NCBI RefSeq assembly: GCF_000702665.1
Contig: NZ_JNJA01000003.1
Coordinates: forward strand, 248,001 to 312,000
Source: Solidesulfovibrio alcoholivorans DSM 5433
Lineage (GTDB): Bacteria; Desulfobacterota; Desulfovibrionia; Desulfovibrionales; Desulfovibrionaceae
Direction: 5' to 3'
DNA length: 64,000 nt
Of the stretch, positions 41,788-50,104 are shown in pieces. The notes under the pieces were generated by a model, which saw only the letters and a program-made list of their open reading frames with translations, was not told the origin of the DNA and searched no databases. A program made the position numbers and the translations under genes. How positions within the stretch are numbered: position 1 is the stretch's first letter; each line of letters starts with the position of its first letter.

Positions 41788-43512
41788 ATGCCGTCCGCGA
41801 CCGGTTTCATGCCCCTGCCCGCCCTGCCCGTTCCCTCCCCGGAATTCTTGCCCGCCATCCTGGACGCCCTGCCCCTCTGGGCCCTGACGAGCGAGCAAAA
41901 GGAACTGCGCCTGTCCCTGTGCCGCATCCTCCTCGGCCAGGGCAACGCCGACTGCCTGGCCGCCGCACAGGGACTGCTTGCCCTGGCGTTTGCGGAAACC
42001 CCCTTCGACGCGGCAAACCTCGCCCTGCTCGAGGAGACACAGCGCAACCACCCCTTCCTGCCGTCCCGGGCCGCGGCCACGACACGTCTGGTCCGGGCGG
42101 CCATGCACCACGCGCCGACGGACATCCCCTTCGAACAGATCAGGGCCAGCGGCGACGCCGACCTCGTCGCGCGCTACCTGGAAGTGGCCGCCAAGGACAA
42201 AAGCCACGCCCTGGGCCGGCTCGCCCCGGCTTTCGGCAGCCTGTGCCGCCTGCCGGACGCAGGCCTCGCCGCGGCCCTTCTCGACGGCTTCGCCGGGAGC
42301 ATCCCGCCCCCCCTTTTCGCCCGCCTCGCCGCCGAACTGGCCGTGCTGCGCCTGCCCCCGGAAACCGCCCTCGAAAAACTCGCCGCCCTCGACCCGGATG
42401 CCTGGGGCCTTTACGCCGCCATCGCCGCATCGCACTGCCTGGAACGCCTGGGGCGCAGGGGCGAAGCGCTCGCCGCCTGCCTCGGCGCGTGGCGCGCCCT
42501 GCCCCAGCACGGCAACCTGACGCTTCGCGCCTTCGCGCTGTCGCGCCCCCGGACCGCGCCGCCCGTCCCGCATCCCGGCGAAGCGGCCGTGTGCCTCTAC
42601 TCCATGAACAAGGCTGAGCTGTTCCGGGAATGCCTCACCCACCTGGCCGCAACCGACCTCGGCGGCGCGCTCGTCGCGGCGCTCGACAACGGCTCCAGCG
42701 ACCATACGGCCGACGTCCTGCGCGACGTGGCCCCGCTTTTCCCCGCAGGCCGCTTCCTGCACGTCGCCCTTCCCGTCAACATCGGCGCGCCCGGCGCGCG
42801 CAACTGGCTGCTCGCCCTGCCCGAAGTCGCCGCTTGCCGCAACGTCGCCTTCCTCGACGACGACGCCTTCCCCGAACCCGACTGGCTCGCCCGGCTCCTG
42901 CAAACCGGCCGCGACCACCCCGACGCCGGAGCCATCGGCTGCGCCATTGTGGACAAGGACGCGCCAAACGACCACCAGTCCGCCGACTTCAACCTCTTCC
43001 CGCCGCGGACAGGCGAACAAAGCCTGCCCGAAACCAACGAACGCCTCTTCGTCTGCGAACCCTGCCGGGGCGCGCCGGACCTCGGCCTCTACGCCTACTC
43101 CCGCCCCTGTCTGTCCGTTTCCGGCTGCTGCCACCTGCTGCCGCGCGCCTCCCTCGACGCCGTCGGCGGCTTCGACATCCGCTTCAACCCCACCCAGTTC
43201 GACGACCTCGACCGCGACATCCGCGCCTTCCTCGCCGACCGCCCCGCCGTCTATGACGGCACCGTCCGCGTCGCCCACAAACAGGGCTCGAGCCTCGCCA
43301 TGGCGCAGAACATGGCGCAAGTCGCCCACATCATGGGCAACAAGATCAAACTCGAACACAAGGTTTCCGACGCCGACGCCGAGCGCCTCTGGCGCGGCAA
43401 TTTGGAGTCGCTACGGGAGGATTTGAGGGGGAAGTACTCGGAAGTGCGGCGAATCAATGAGGGGATGGAGCAGGGAGAGAGTGCGAGAAGGAATGGAGGG
43501 ATGAAGGGATGA
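41788..43512 (+). CDS. Large GT2-family glycosyltransferase with helical N-terminal domain
   Basis: 574 residues. The first 260 are Ala/Leu-rich helices with TPR-like spacing (LDALPLWALTSEQKELRL, ETALEKLAALDPDAW). From about 265 comes a GT2 domain: AAVCLYSMNKAELFRECLTH, VAALDNGSSDHT, NIGAPGARNWLLAL, NVAFLDDDAFPEPDW with the DDD metal motif, and a late FDDLDRDIRAFL. A Cys-rich loop (VCEPCRGAP, SGCCHLLP) lies in the acceptor region. Such proteins decorate flagellin or cell-surface glycans in Desulfovibrio relatives, but the acceptor here is unknown. AAAGGA precedes ATG 41788. The repeat begins two bases past the stop. Confidence 0.82.
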   Translation: MPSATGFMPLPALPVPSPEFLPAILDALPLWALTSEQKELRLSLCRILLGQGNADCLAAAQGLLALAFAETPFDAANLALLEETQRNHPFLPSRAAATTRLVRAAMHHAPTDIPFEQIRASGDADLVARYLEVAAKDKSHALGRLAPAFGSLCRLPDAGLAAALLDGFAGSIPPPLFARLAAELAVLRLPPETALEKLAALDPDAWGLYAAIAASHCLERLGRRGEALAACLGAWRALPQHGNLTLRAFALSRPRTAPPVPHPGEAAVCLYSMNKAELFRECLTHLAATDLGGALVAALDNGSSDHTADVLRDVAPLFPAGRFLHVALPVNIGAPGARNWLLALPEVAACRNVAFLDDDAFPEPDWLARLLQTGRDHPDAGAIGCAIVDKDAPNDHQSADFNLFPPRTGEQSLPETNERLFVCEPCRGAPDLGLYAYSRPCLSVSGCCHLLPRASLDAVGGFDIRFNPTQFDDLDRDIRAFLADRPAVYDGTVRVAHKQGSSLAMAQNMAQVAHIMGNKIKLEHKVSDADAERLWRGNLESLREDLRGKYSEVRRINEGMEQGESARRNGGMKG

Positions 43513-43514
43513 AG

Positions 43515-43558
43515 ATGCCTCCGGCAGCCAGGAGGGGGTGACCCCCTCCTGGACCTCC
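43515..43558 (+). repeat. Dispersed hairpin repeat, copy B
   Basis: ATGCCTCCGGCAGCCAGGAG start, then CCAGGAGGGGG (43528-43538) and CCCCCTCCTGG (43542-43552) around loop TGA, then ACCTCCTC. Same layout as copy A; located directly behind the GT2 stop, where it could act as a transcript end. Confidence 0.8.
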
Positions 43559-43678
43559 TCGATAGGGGATTGGGGAAGCGGGTGGAAGCGCGGTCGTGGG
43601 CGGGAGTGCGTCGGCTGAACGCCCTAGAAAAAAACTTAAGGAAAAATTTTAAAATGCGGCGCTTCGCCGCTGGCGCCC

Positions 43679-43750
43679 GTGGTCGCGGAAAGAGGGGCAA
43701 CGTGCTGACCGGCGTTGCGGCCTTCGGGTTGCCCCTCTTTCCGCGACCAC
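43679..43750. repeat. Perfect 23-bp inverted repeat with 26-base loop
   Basis: GTGGTCGCGGAAAGAGGGGC plus AAC (43679-43701) is exactly complementary to 43728-43750. The 26-base loop is also GC-rich. No transposase or terminal T-run is associated. It could be a very strong bidirectional hairpin or a trace of an insertion. Confidence 0.85.
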
Positions 43751-43803
43751 AGCCCCCGACGCACCGCCCACCGGCCGTCCTCCCACCCGCTTACCGTCTC
43801 CCC

Positions 43804-43848
43804 GCCCAGGGGGTCCTGGGGGGATGATCCCCCCAGGCCCGGAGGCAT
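43804..43848 (-). repeat. Dispersed hairpin repeat, copy C (inverted)
   Basis: On the minus strand it reads ATGCCTCCGGGCCTGGGGGG and on through a self-complementary core (43815-43837, 11-bp arms around one base) to ACCCCCTGG. Orientation is opposite to copies A and B. It lies 38 bases beyond the end of the glnQ-like gene. Confidence 0.75.
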
Positions 43849-43886
43849 CTTCCTCCGATCCGACAGTCCTCCCGCACCGGCACCCG

Positions 43887-44627
43887 TTACAGAATCTGCT
43901 CCAGGAACTTCTGCGTGCGCGGGTGCTTGGGGCTGGTGAAAAACTCCGCGGGCGTGGCCACCTCGAGAATCTGCCCTTCGTCCATGAACACGATGCGGTC
44001 CGCCACTTCCCGGGCGAAGCCCATTTCGTGGGTGACGCAGACCATGGTCATGCCCTCGCGCGCCAGGCGCACCATGACGTCGAGGACCTCGCCGATCATC
44101 TCCGGGTCCAGCGCTGAGGTCGGCTCGTCGAAGAGCATGATTTTGGGGTTCATGGCCAGGGCCCGGGCGATGGCCACGCGTTGCTGCTGGCCGCCCGAGA
44201 GCTTGGCAGGAAAGACGTCGGCCTTTTCCAGGATGCCGACCTTGTCCAGGAGCTTGCGGGCCAGGGCGTCGGCCTCGTCCTTGGACATGCCCTTGAGCTT
44301 GATCGGCGCGAGGGTCACGTTTTGCAGCACGGTCTTGTGCGGGAAGAGGTTGAAGCTCTGGAAGACCATGCCCACTTCCATGCGCACTTTGTTGATGTCG
44401 ATGGAGCGGTCGTCGAGATCGAAGCCGTCCACCACGATCTTGCCCCGGCTGATGTCCTCGAGCCGGTTGATCGTGCGCAGCAGCGTGGATTTGCCCGAGC
44501 CGCTCGGCCCGATGATGACGACCTTTTCGCCGGTGGCCACGTCGAGGCTGACATTGGTCAGCGCAGCCACCTCGTCGAAGAACTTGCTGACGTCCGTGAT
44601 GCGGATGATGGGATTATCGTTTGACAT
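43887..44627 (-). CDS. Polar amino-acid ABC transporter ATP-binding protein
   Basis: 246-residue GlnQ/HisP-type ATPase: Walker [18 protein letters not shown]-loop [13 protein letters not shown], signature [20 protein letters not shown], Walker [15 protein letters not shown] and switch [16 protein letters not shown], ending FLEQIL. It energises import of a polar amino acid from the periplasm. The start overlaps the permease gene by 14 bases. Third gene of the operon binding protein - permease - ATPase on the minus strand. Confidence 0.95.
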   Translation of the reverse strand: MSNDNPIIRITDVSKFFDEVAALTNVSLDVATGEKVVIIGPSGSGKSTLLRTINRLEDISRGKIVVDGFDLDDRSIDINKVRMEVGMVFQSFNLFPHKTVLQNVTLAPIKLKGMSKDEADALARKLLDKVGILEKADVFPAKLSGGQQQRVAIARALAMNPKIMLFDEPTSALDPEMIGEVLDVMVRLAREGMTMVCVTHEMGFAREVADRIVFMDEGQILEVATPAEFFTSPKHPRTQKFLEQIL

Positions 44628-45423
44628 GGTGGGACAGACGCTCCTCCATGATGCTGACGAGTTTGGACAGGATCAGGGTAATGATGAGGTAGATCACGGC
44701 GACCATGGTGAACGTCTCGAAGTACTCGAAGGATTCCGAGGCGTATTCCCGGCCGCGGCGCAGCAGGTCGGCCACGCCCAGGATGGACACCAGCGAGGTG
44801 TCCTTGAGCAGGGCGATGAATTCGTTGCCCACGGGAGGCAGGATGGTGCGCCAAGCCTGCGGCAGGATGACGTAATACATGGTCTGGGCGCGGTTGAACC
44901 CGAGCGAGCGCGCCGCCTCGGTCTGGCCCACGGGGATGGCGGTGATGCCGGCCCGGAAGACCTCGCCCATGTACGCGCCGTAGCACACGCTCATGGAGAT
45001 GACCGCGGCGAGCAGGTCCGGCACGTGCACGACGCGGCCCAGGGCGTAGTAGATGTAGAAGAGCTGGACGAGCAGGGGCACGCCGCGCACGATCTCCACG
45101 TAGGTGGAGGCGACGAGGTTGATGTACTTGTTGCGGGAAATGCGGCCGAGTCCGGTGATGAGGCCGAACAGCAGGGCCAGGGCGATGGAGCAGACGGTGA
45201 CCTGGAAGGTGACCAGGATGCCGTCGGGCACGAACTTGAAAATACGCAGGTAGGGGTCGGGCTTGAAATACAGCAGGCAGGCCAGGACGATCACGGCCCC
45301 GGCGAATGACAAGCGCCAAGCCGAAACGAGGCCCTTGTCGGAGGATTTGGGGATAGCCGCGCCGTCGCCGACGTCTATGACAATGTTGCCGTCATCGACA
45401 GGAGTCTTGCATTGCTTGGTCAT
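44614..45423 (-). CDS. Polar amino-acid ABC transporter permease
   Basis: 269-residue HisM/GlnP-type permease. Residues 1-30 are cytoplasmic and unusually long ([20 protein letters not shown]), then a first helix ([16 protein letters not shown]), an insertion, and the core with [39 protein letters not shown] and the EAA loop [20 protein letters not shown] then [20 protein letters not shown]. About five membrane helices. It lies 69 bases behind the binding-protein gene; that gap holds a 30-base palindrome. Confidence 0.93.
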   Translation of the reverse strand: MTKQCKTPVDDGNIVIDVGDGAAIPKSSDKGLVSAWRLSFAGAVIVLACLLYFKPDPYLRIFKFVPDGILVTFQVTVCSIALALLFGLITGLGRISRNKYINLVASTYVEIVRGVPLLVQLFYIYYALGRVVHVPDLLAAVISMSVCYGAYMGEVFRAGITAIPVGQTEAARSLGFNRAQTMYYVILPQAWRTILPPVGNEFIALLKDTSLVSILGVADLLRRGREYASESFEYFETFTMVAVIYLIITLILSKLVSIMEERLSHHVKR

Positions 45424-45441
45424 GAGCCTGTTCCACGAAAC

Positions 45442-45471
45442 GACGTCCGCCGGCCCGGGCCGGCGGACGTC
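45442..45471. repeat. 30-base perfect palindrome between binding-protein and permease genes
   Basis: GACGTCCGCCGGCCC (45442-45456) is directly followed by its exact complement GGGCCGGCGGACGTC (45457-45471). On the operon's mRNA it lies between the first and second gene. Such hairpins commonly block 3' exonucleases and keep binding-protein mRNA in excess over permease mRNA. Confidence 0.8.
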
Positions 45472-45492
45472 ATGAAGTCTTAGGGAGTGGCG

Positions 45493-46233
45493 CTATTTGC
45501 CGCCGCCGATCCACTTGGCAAGCAACTGCTTGTCGATGCCCTTTTCCTGCACGGCCTTGATGCCCTTGTTGATGAGCTCCAGGTCTTCCTTGTTCCCCTT
45601 CTGCAGCGCGATGCCGTAGTACTCGTCGCCGGCTTCGATGATGCACGCGATCTTGAGCGCGCCCTTGTACTTATCGTTTTGCAGGGCGTACTGCGCCGCG
45701 ACCGGGTCGTCGCAGACCACGCCGTCGATGCGGCCGTTGTAGAGGTCTTCAAAGGCCAGGCCGACTTCGTCATACGACTTGTCCTTGACGCCCTCGGCCT
45801 TCTTGATGGCGAAGTGGCCGGTGGTGCTGATCTGCGCGCCAAGGGTCTTGCCCTTCATGTCGTCGATGCACTTGGCCGCGGACTTGACCGGAATGACCAG
45901 GGCCTGGCGCACCTTGAAATAGGGAGTGGAGAACTCCATGGTCTTTTTGCGTTCGTCCGTGATGGACACCGAGGAGCAGATGGCGTTGTACTTGCCGGCG
46001 GCCAGGCCCGCGAAGATGCCGTCCCAGGCCACGGCCTTGAACTCGGGGGTGAAGCCGGCTTCCTTGCCGGCGGCCTTCATGTAGTCGATGGCGTAGCCGG
46101 TGATCTGCTTGTCGGCGTTGACGAACTCCATGGGCGGCCAGGTGGCGTCCGTGGCGAAGATGATGGTTTTCGCCAGGGTGGGGGAGGCCGTCAAGGCGAC
46201 GAGGGCCAGGGACAGGACGAGTTTTTTGACCAC
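45493..46233 (-). CDS. Polar amino-acid ABC transporter periplasmic binding protein
   Basis: 246-residue family 3 solute-binding protein. Signal peptide VVKKLVLSLALVALTASPTL then AKTIIFATDATWPPMEFVNA, ITGYAIDYMKAAGKEAG, VAWDGIFAGLAAGKYNAICS, ITDERKKTMEFSTPYF and the hinge GAQISTTGHFAIKKAEG. Start GTG 46233 with AAAGGAG eight bases upstream is far better than the longer frame. First gene of the importer operon, expected to be expressed most. The specific ligand (polar or acidic amino acid) is not readable. Confidence 0.94.
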   Translation of the reverse strand: MVKKLVLSLALVALTASPTLAKTIIFATDATWPPMEFVNADKQITGYAIDYMKAAGKEAGFTPEFKAVAWDGIFAGLAAGKYNAICSSVSITDERKKTMEFSTPYFKVRQALVIPVKSAAKCIDDMKGKTLGAQISTTGHFAIKKAEGVKDKSYDEVGLAFEDLYNGRIDGVVCDDPVAAQYALQNDKYKGALKIACIIEAGDEYYGIALQKGNKEDLELINKGIKAVQEKGIDKQLLAKWIGGGK

Positions 46234-46303
46234 GGAAGACTCCTTTGTGGGTGTGCAAAAAAGTGTGGGGACAGCCCCCTTCGAGCCCGGGAAGCGTTCG
46301 CAC

Positions 46304-46327
46304 TTTTGTGGCTGAAACGTCACAAAA
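46304..46327. promoter_or_regulatory. Inverted repeat upstream of amino-acid importer
   Basis: TTTTGTG (46304-46310) and CACAAAA (46321-46327) are exact complements separated by 10 bases, about 70 bases before the binding-protein start. The TGTGA part resembles half of a CRP/FNR-family site, but spacing is 2-4 bases wider than normal. Candidate operator only. Confidence 0.4.
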
Positions 46328-46372
46328 ATTCAAGGGCATCGGGGCGCAAATGCGCTTGCTCCGGCGAATTTC

Positions 46373-47500
46373 CTAAGCCCGCGCGGCATCCCAAAATTGG
46401 CAAAATTCGCCAAGCTTTTTCAGGTTTTCCGCAAAATCCGCCCGTCCGAAACCGATGCGGAACCGCTCCGGCCACTGCGCGCCGTAGAGCCTGCCCGGCA
46501 ACAGCAGCAGCCCGGCCTCGTGAAGGGCGGCCCGGCAAAACGCGTCCGCGTCGCCGGAGACGAGGCCCGGAAAGGCGGTCAGGCCGCCGCGCGGCGGCAC
46601 GAAATGGAACATGCCCGCGCGGGCGTGGAAAAAGTCCGCAAGCAGCGCGCGGTTGCGCCCGAGCAGCTCCCGCATGCGGCCAAGGATCGCCTCGCGCGCG
46701 CGAAGCGCGCATACGGCCAGGTACTCCGAGACCGCCGAGCCGCAGATGGAGAGGTAGTCCTTGATCGCGGCCATACGGGCGAGCTGCTCGCGGTCGCGGC
46801 AGGCCACCCAGCCGACGCGGAGCCCGGGCAGGCCGAAGGATTTGGACATGACGCCAAGGGAGACCGCGCGCTCGTCCAGGTCGCAGGCCGCAGGCAGCGG
46901 CGCGACCCCTTCGGCCTCGGAAAAACGGTAAACCTCGTCGGAAAACACCCTGGCCCCGTGTTCCCGGGCCATTTCGAGCATGGACGCGAACACCTCGGGC
47001 GCGGGCATGTATCCCGTGGGGTTGTGCGGGAAATTGAGCACCAGAGCCCTGCTTCGCCCCCCGAGCAGCGCCCCGAGTTCGGCCATGTCCGGGGCGAATC
47101 CCCAGGCCGGGTCGCACAGCCAGGCGGACGCATGCGCGCCAAGGCCCACGGCCACGTCGGTCAGGGACTGGTAGCAGGGCGTGGGCACGACGACGGCGTC
47201 ACCCGGGGCGAGCGTGGCCGCCATGAAGGTGTAGATGGCTTCCTCGGCCCCGACATGAACCAGGACGTCGTCCGGGGAAATGGTTTCGTAGAGCCCGGCG
47301 ATGGCCTCGCGCAGCTCGGGAGCGCCCCGGGAATCGGTGTAGCCCAGGCGCAGACGGGAAAGCCCGGCCTCGGCCCCGGGCACGAGCGCGAACAGGTCGG
47401 CCACGGACAAGGTCTCGCCGTCGGAGGCGCAAAGCAGCCGCGGCGCGGTGAATTCATGTTCGGCGAAAAAGCGTTCCAGGCGAAAAGGGGGGAGTTGCAC
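46373..47500 (-). CDS. PLP-dependent class I/II aminotransferase
   Basis: 375 residues of the aspartate aminotransferase fold. LGYTDSRGAPELREAIAGLY, VHVGAEEAIYTFMAATLAPG, NFPHNPTGYMP (Asn-Pro of the PLP ring contact), ARVFSDEVYRFSE with the PLP Asp, GVMSKSFGLPGLRVGW with the Schiff-base Lys, and a late RFRIGFGR with the carboxylate Arg. Substrate unknown. Start GTG 47500 has AAGGAAGG upstream; a longer in-frame ATG near 47559 lacks this. It faces the DUF2905 gene divergently. Confidence 0.9.
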   Translation of the reverse strand: MQLPPFRLERFFAEHEFTAPRLLCASDGETLSVADLFALVPGAEAGLSRLRLGYTDSRGAPELREAIAGLYETISPDDVLVHVGAEEAIYTFMAATLAPGDAVVVPTPCYQSLTDVAVGLGAHASAWLCDPAWGFAPDMAELGALLGGRSRALVLNFPHNPTGYMPAPEVFASMLEMAREHGARVFSDEVYRFSEAEGVAPLPAACDLDERAVSLGVMSKSFGLPGLRVGWVACRDREQLARMAAIKDYLSICGSAVSEYLAVCALRAREAILGRMRELLGRNRALLADFFHARAGMFHFVPPRGGLTAFPGLVSGDADAFCRAALHEAGLLLLPGRLYGAQWPERFRIGFGRADFAENLKKLGEFCQFWDAARA

Positions 47501-47561
47501 GGCGATTGCCTTCCTTGTGCCTTGGGGATAGTGTTGCTCACGGGAAAAAGCGGGCATACCG

Positions 47562-47804
47562 ATGAATTTTTCTCCCGGCAAGCTGCTTTTGTTCCGGGGG
47601 CTCGTATTGGCCTGCGCGGGCGCGCTCATGCTCCTGGCGGACCGCCCGGGGCTCTGGCGCGACCTGTGGCAACGCCTGCCGCCGGGACGTCTTCCCAGCG
47701 ACGTGCGCATCGAACGCGAAGGATTTTCGGTTTGCATTCCCTGGGTCACATGCCTCGTCATCAGCATCGTCCTGTCCTTGCGGGCCTCCTGGTTCCGGAA
47801 ATGA
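47562..47804 (+). CDS. DUF2905 small membrane protein
   Basis: 80 residues with two hydrophobic segments (LLLFRGLVLACAGALMLLA and VTCLVISIVLSLRASWF) around the conserved LPSDVRIEREGFSVCIPWVT. This LPGDI-IER-F-P-T pattern is the DUF2905 family, found mostly as tiny inner-membrane proteins of unknown role. It precedes the AI-2E-family permease gene by 65 bases in the same direction. Confidence 0.85.
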   Translation: MNFSPGKLLLFRGLVLACAGALMLLADRPGLWRDLWQRLPPGRLPSDVRIEREGFSVCIPWVTCLVISIVLSLRASWFRK

Positions 47805-47869
47805 CGCCCCGTATCCGTCACCGCGCCGACATTGTCGCCCCGCGCGAATTGTGCTAGCCCTGCCCTCCT

Positions 47870-48988
47870 ATGCCATTCGACATCTCCCAGGCGCTTCGCA
47901 CCAACAAGACCCTCGCCATCTGGGCCGCCTTTTTCGGCCTGGTCTGGCTCATCAATTATTACGGCCTGTTCGGACTGGTTTTCATCACCTACATCCTCTG
48001 CTTTCTCTTCAGCGGCCCCATCGAGGCCCTGGCGAGACGTACGAAGCTCCCCCGCACGCTGTGGGCCGTGGTGATCTACCTCGTCTTCGTGGCCCTGGTG
48101 CTGCTGCTCGTGTCCTCGGTGTTGCCCAAGCTCGGGGCCGAATCCTCCTCCTTCCTCAAGAAACTGCCCGACACCCTGGAAACCCTGCGCAAGCACCTCG
48201 ACCAATGGGCCTGGCTCGCGCCGGACATGGCAGCGCCCATCTCCAAGGTGAAGGATTACCTCACCCTGGAAGCCCTGGTCGGCGTCAAGACCGAGACGCT
48301 TTTCACCCTGGCCGTCAACTCGCTCAACCAGATCTCCATCTACGTCTCCACGTTTCTCCTGGGCACGCTGTTCAGCTTCCTCATCATGCTCGACTTGCCC
48401 AACCTGCGCGCCAAGACCATCGCGCTTCGCGACTCGCGCCTGCGCGACATCTACGACGTCACCGCCCGCAGCGTGGTGCGCTTCGCCGTGGTCGTGGGCA
48501 TGGGCTTTCGGGCGCAGATGATGATCGCCGGCGTCAATACCGTGTTCACGGCCGTGGGCATGTACCTCCTCGGCATCGAACCCGTCATCCTGCTGTCCAC
48601 GGTGGTCTTTTTCTGCGGGCTCATCCCCGTGCTCGGCACCTTCATCTCCTCGGCGCCCATCGTGCTCGTCGCGGTCAACACCACCGGCCCCGGGCATGCG
48701 TTGTGGGCCATCGTCATGATCATCATCGTGCACACCATCGAAACCTACGTGCTCAATCCCCGCATCGTGGCCGCCATGTTCAAGATCAGCCCCCTGGTCA
48801 CCCTCATGATCCTCTACGTCGGCCACAAACTCTTCGGCCTGTGGGGCATGGTCCTCGGCGTGCCGGTTTCCGTGTTCCTCTACCGCCATGTCATCCTCGG
48901 CAACGACTTCCACCTGTGCCGACCCGGCGAATCGATGACGGACTGCCTGCGGCGCGATCCGCAACCCACAGACGCAACAAAGGAATGA
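47870..48988 (+). CDS. AI-2E/PerM-family transporter
   Basis: 372-residue inner-membrane protein of the AI-2E transporter (PerM/YhhT) family. Hydrophobic pairs at both ends flank a soluble part (about 95-150). Family segments: VNSLNQISIYVSTFLLGTLF, GLIPVLGTFISSAPIVLVA and HTIETYVLNPRIVAAMFKIS, then GHKLFGLWGMVLGVPV. Substrates known elsewhere include AI-2 and Na+; neither can be assigned here. ATG 47870. The Sel1-repeat gene begins four bases after its stop. Confidence 0.9.
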   Translation: MPFDISQALRTNKTLAIWAAFFGLVWLINYYGLFGLVFITYILCFLFSGPIEALARRTKLPRTLWAVVIYLVFVALVLLLVSSVLPKLGAESSSFLKKLPDTLETLRKHLDQWAWLAPDMAAPISKVKDYLTLEALVGVKTETLFTLAVNSLNQISIYVSTFLLGTLFSFLIMLDLPNLRAKTIALRDSRLRDIYDVTARSVVRFAVVVGMGFRAQMMIAGVNTVFTAVGMYLLGIEPVILLSTVVFFCGLIPVLGTFISSAPIVLVAVNTTGPGHALWAIVMIIIVHTIETYVLNPRIVAAMFKISPLVTLMILYVGHKLFGLWGMVLGVPVSVFLYRHVILGNDFHLCRPGESMTDCLRRDPQPTDATKE

Positions 48989-48992
48989 GGTT

Positions 48993-49604
48993 TTGGGACG
49001 CGCAGTGCATCTTGTCGCGGCCGTGCTGACGGCCACGTGCCTTCTCGTTGCGCCGCACGCGGCGCAGGCCGGCCTGGAGGAAGGGGTCAAAGCCTACCGC
49101 GAAGGCGATTACGCCAGGGCCCTGGAGGAATTCCTGCCCGTGGCCGCCGCCGGGGACGCCACCGTGCAAAACCAGGTGGCCGCCATGTACTATACCGGCC
49201 AGGGAACGCCCCAGGAATTCGCCAAGGCGGCGGAGTGGTTCAAGAAATCCGCTTCTCTCGGCAACGCCGACGGCCAGTACTGCCTGGGCAAGCTCTACTA
49301 CTACGGCCAGGGCGTGCCCCAGAACTTCGGCGACGCCGCCAAACTGCTCACCGACGCCGGCCTCGCCGGCAAGGGCGGCGCGCAATACCTTCTCGCCACG
49401 CTCTACCTCTACGGCAAGGGCGTCTCCAAAAACACCGTCAAAGCCTACTTCTGGTCCATCCTGGCCGTCGCCGCGCCGGACCTGCCCGCCGAAGACAAAA
49501 CCGCCGCCACCTCCCTGCGCGACCAGATCGAAGCCATGCTCGCCCCGCGCCAGGTCGAATCGATCCAGACCATGGCCAGGAACTGGTCGCCGCGCCGCAA
49601 GTGA
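48993..49604 (+). CDS. Secreted Sel1-repeat protein
   Basis: 203 residues: signal peptide AVHLVAAVLTATCLLVAPHA, then three Sel1-like repeats (QVAAMYYTGQGTPQEFAKAA, YCLGKLYYYGQGVPQNFGDA, YLLATLYLYGKGVSKNTVKA) and a short C-terminal helix. Sel1 repeats are TPR-like and mediate protein contacts in the periplasm. The start is TTG 48993 with AAAGGA eight bases upstream; GTG 49005 is possible. It follows the AI-2E gene by four bases, so they are co-transcribed. Confidence 0.87.
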   Translation: MGRAVHLVAAVLTATCLLVAPHAAQAGLEEGVKAYREGDYARALEEFLPVAAAGDATVQNQVAAMYYTGQGTPQEFAKAAEWFKKSASLGNADGQYCLGKLYYYGQGVPQNFGDAAKLLTDAGLAGKGGAQYLLATLYLYGKGVSKNTVKAYFWSILAVAAPDLPAEDKTAATSLRDQIEAMLAPRQVESIQTMARNWSPRRK

Positions 49605-49633
49605 CGCGGAGCGGCACCGGGAGGCGGAAGTTC

Positions 49634-50104
49634 TTATTTTCCGTCCAGTTCACCCACGTGGCGCAGGGCCGCGTAGAGCACGACGGAGGCGGCGTTGGCG
49701 AGGTTGAGGCTGCGCACCTGCCCCCATATGGGGATGCGCACGAGGGCGTGGGCCGCCTCCAGCAGGTGTTCGGGCAGTCCCCTGCTCTCCGTGCCGAAGA
49801 CAAGCGCGTCGTCGCGGCCGTACTCCAATTGGTGGTAGGACGCGGCCGCATGCCCCCGGTTGCCGGCGGTTGCGGCCACGACGCGGGAGCCTTGCCGTGC
49901 CGCCCTGAAGTCGGCGAAGGACTCCCACACCGTCAGGTTCACGTGGGGCCAGTAGTCGAGCCCGGCGCGCTTGAGGTAGCGGTCCTCCAGGGAAAAACCC
50001 AGGGGTTTGACGAGGTGCAGGGGCGTTTTGGTCGCGGCGCAAAGCCGGGCAACGCTGCCCGTGTTCTGGGGAATCTCGGGCTCGTAGAGCACGACTTCGA
50101 TCAC
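49634..50104 (-). CDS. trmL: tRNA (cytidine/uridine-34 2'-O)-methyltransferase (TrmL)
   Basis: 156-residue SPOUT methyltransferase that methylates the wobble ribose of tRNA-Leu isoacceptors. It opens IEVVLYEPEIPQNTGSVARL and has PLGFSLEDRYLKRAGLDYW, VFGTESRGLPEHLL (SAM knot) and RSLNLANAASVVLYAALRH, the TrmL hallmark. Start GTG 50104 overlaps the thioesterase stop (GTGA). Length equals E. coli TrmL (157). Confidence 0.95.
   Translation of the reverse strand: MIEVVLYEPEIPQNTGSVARLCAATKTPLHLVKPLGFSLEDRYLKRAGLDYWPHVNLTVWESFADFRAARQGSRVVAATAGNRGHAAASYHQLEYGRDDALVFGTESRGLPEHLLEAAHALVRIPIWGQVRSLNLANAASVVLYAALRHVGELDGK

Larger units (their letters stand above)
43513..43886. other. 374-base repeat-rich intergenic region
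   Basis: No credible gene. It contains repeat copy B (43515-43558), an AT-rich patch with two A-runs (about 43625-43655), a long inverted repeat (43679-43750) and repeat copy C in opposite orientation (43804-43848). It separates the plus-strand glycosyltransferase from the minus-strand amino-acid importer whose genes end here, so both transcripts probably terminate within it. Confidence 0.8.

Noticed and set aside
43513-43886. CRISPR array or insertion sequence in the repeat-rich spacer
   Set aside because: Repeats are hairpins without regular spacing or unique spacers, and no transposase or target duplication is visible.
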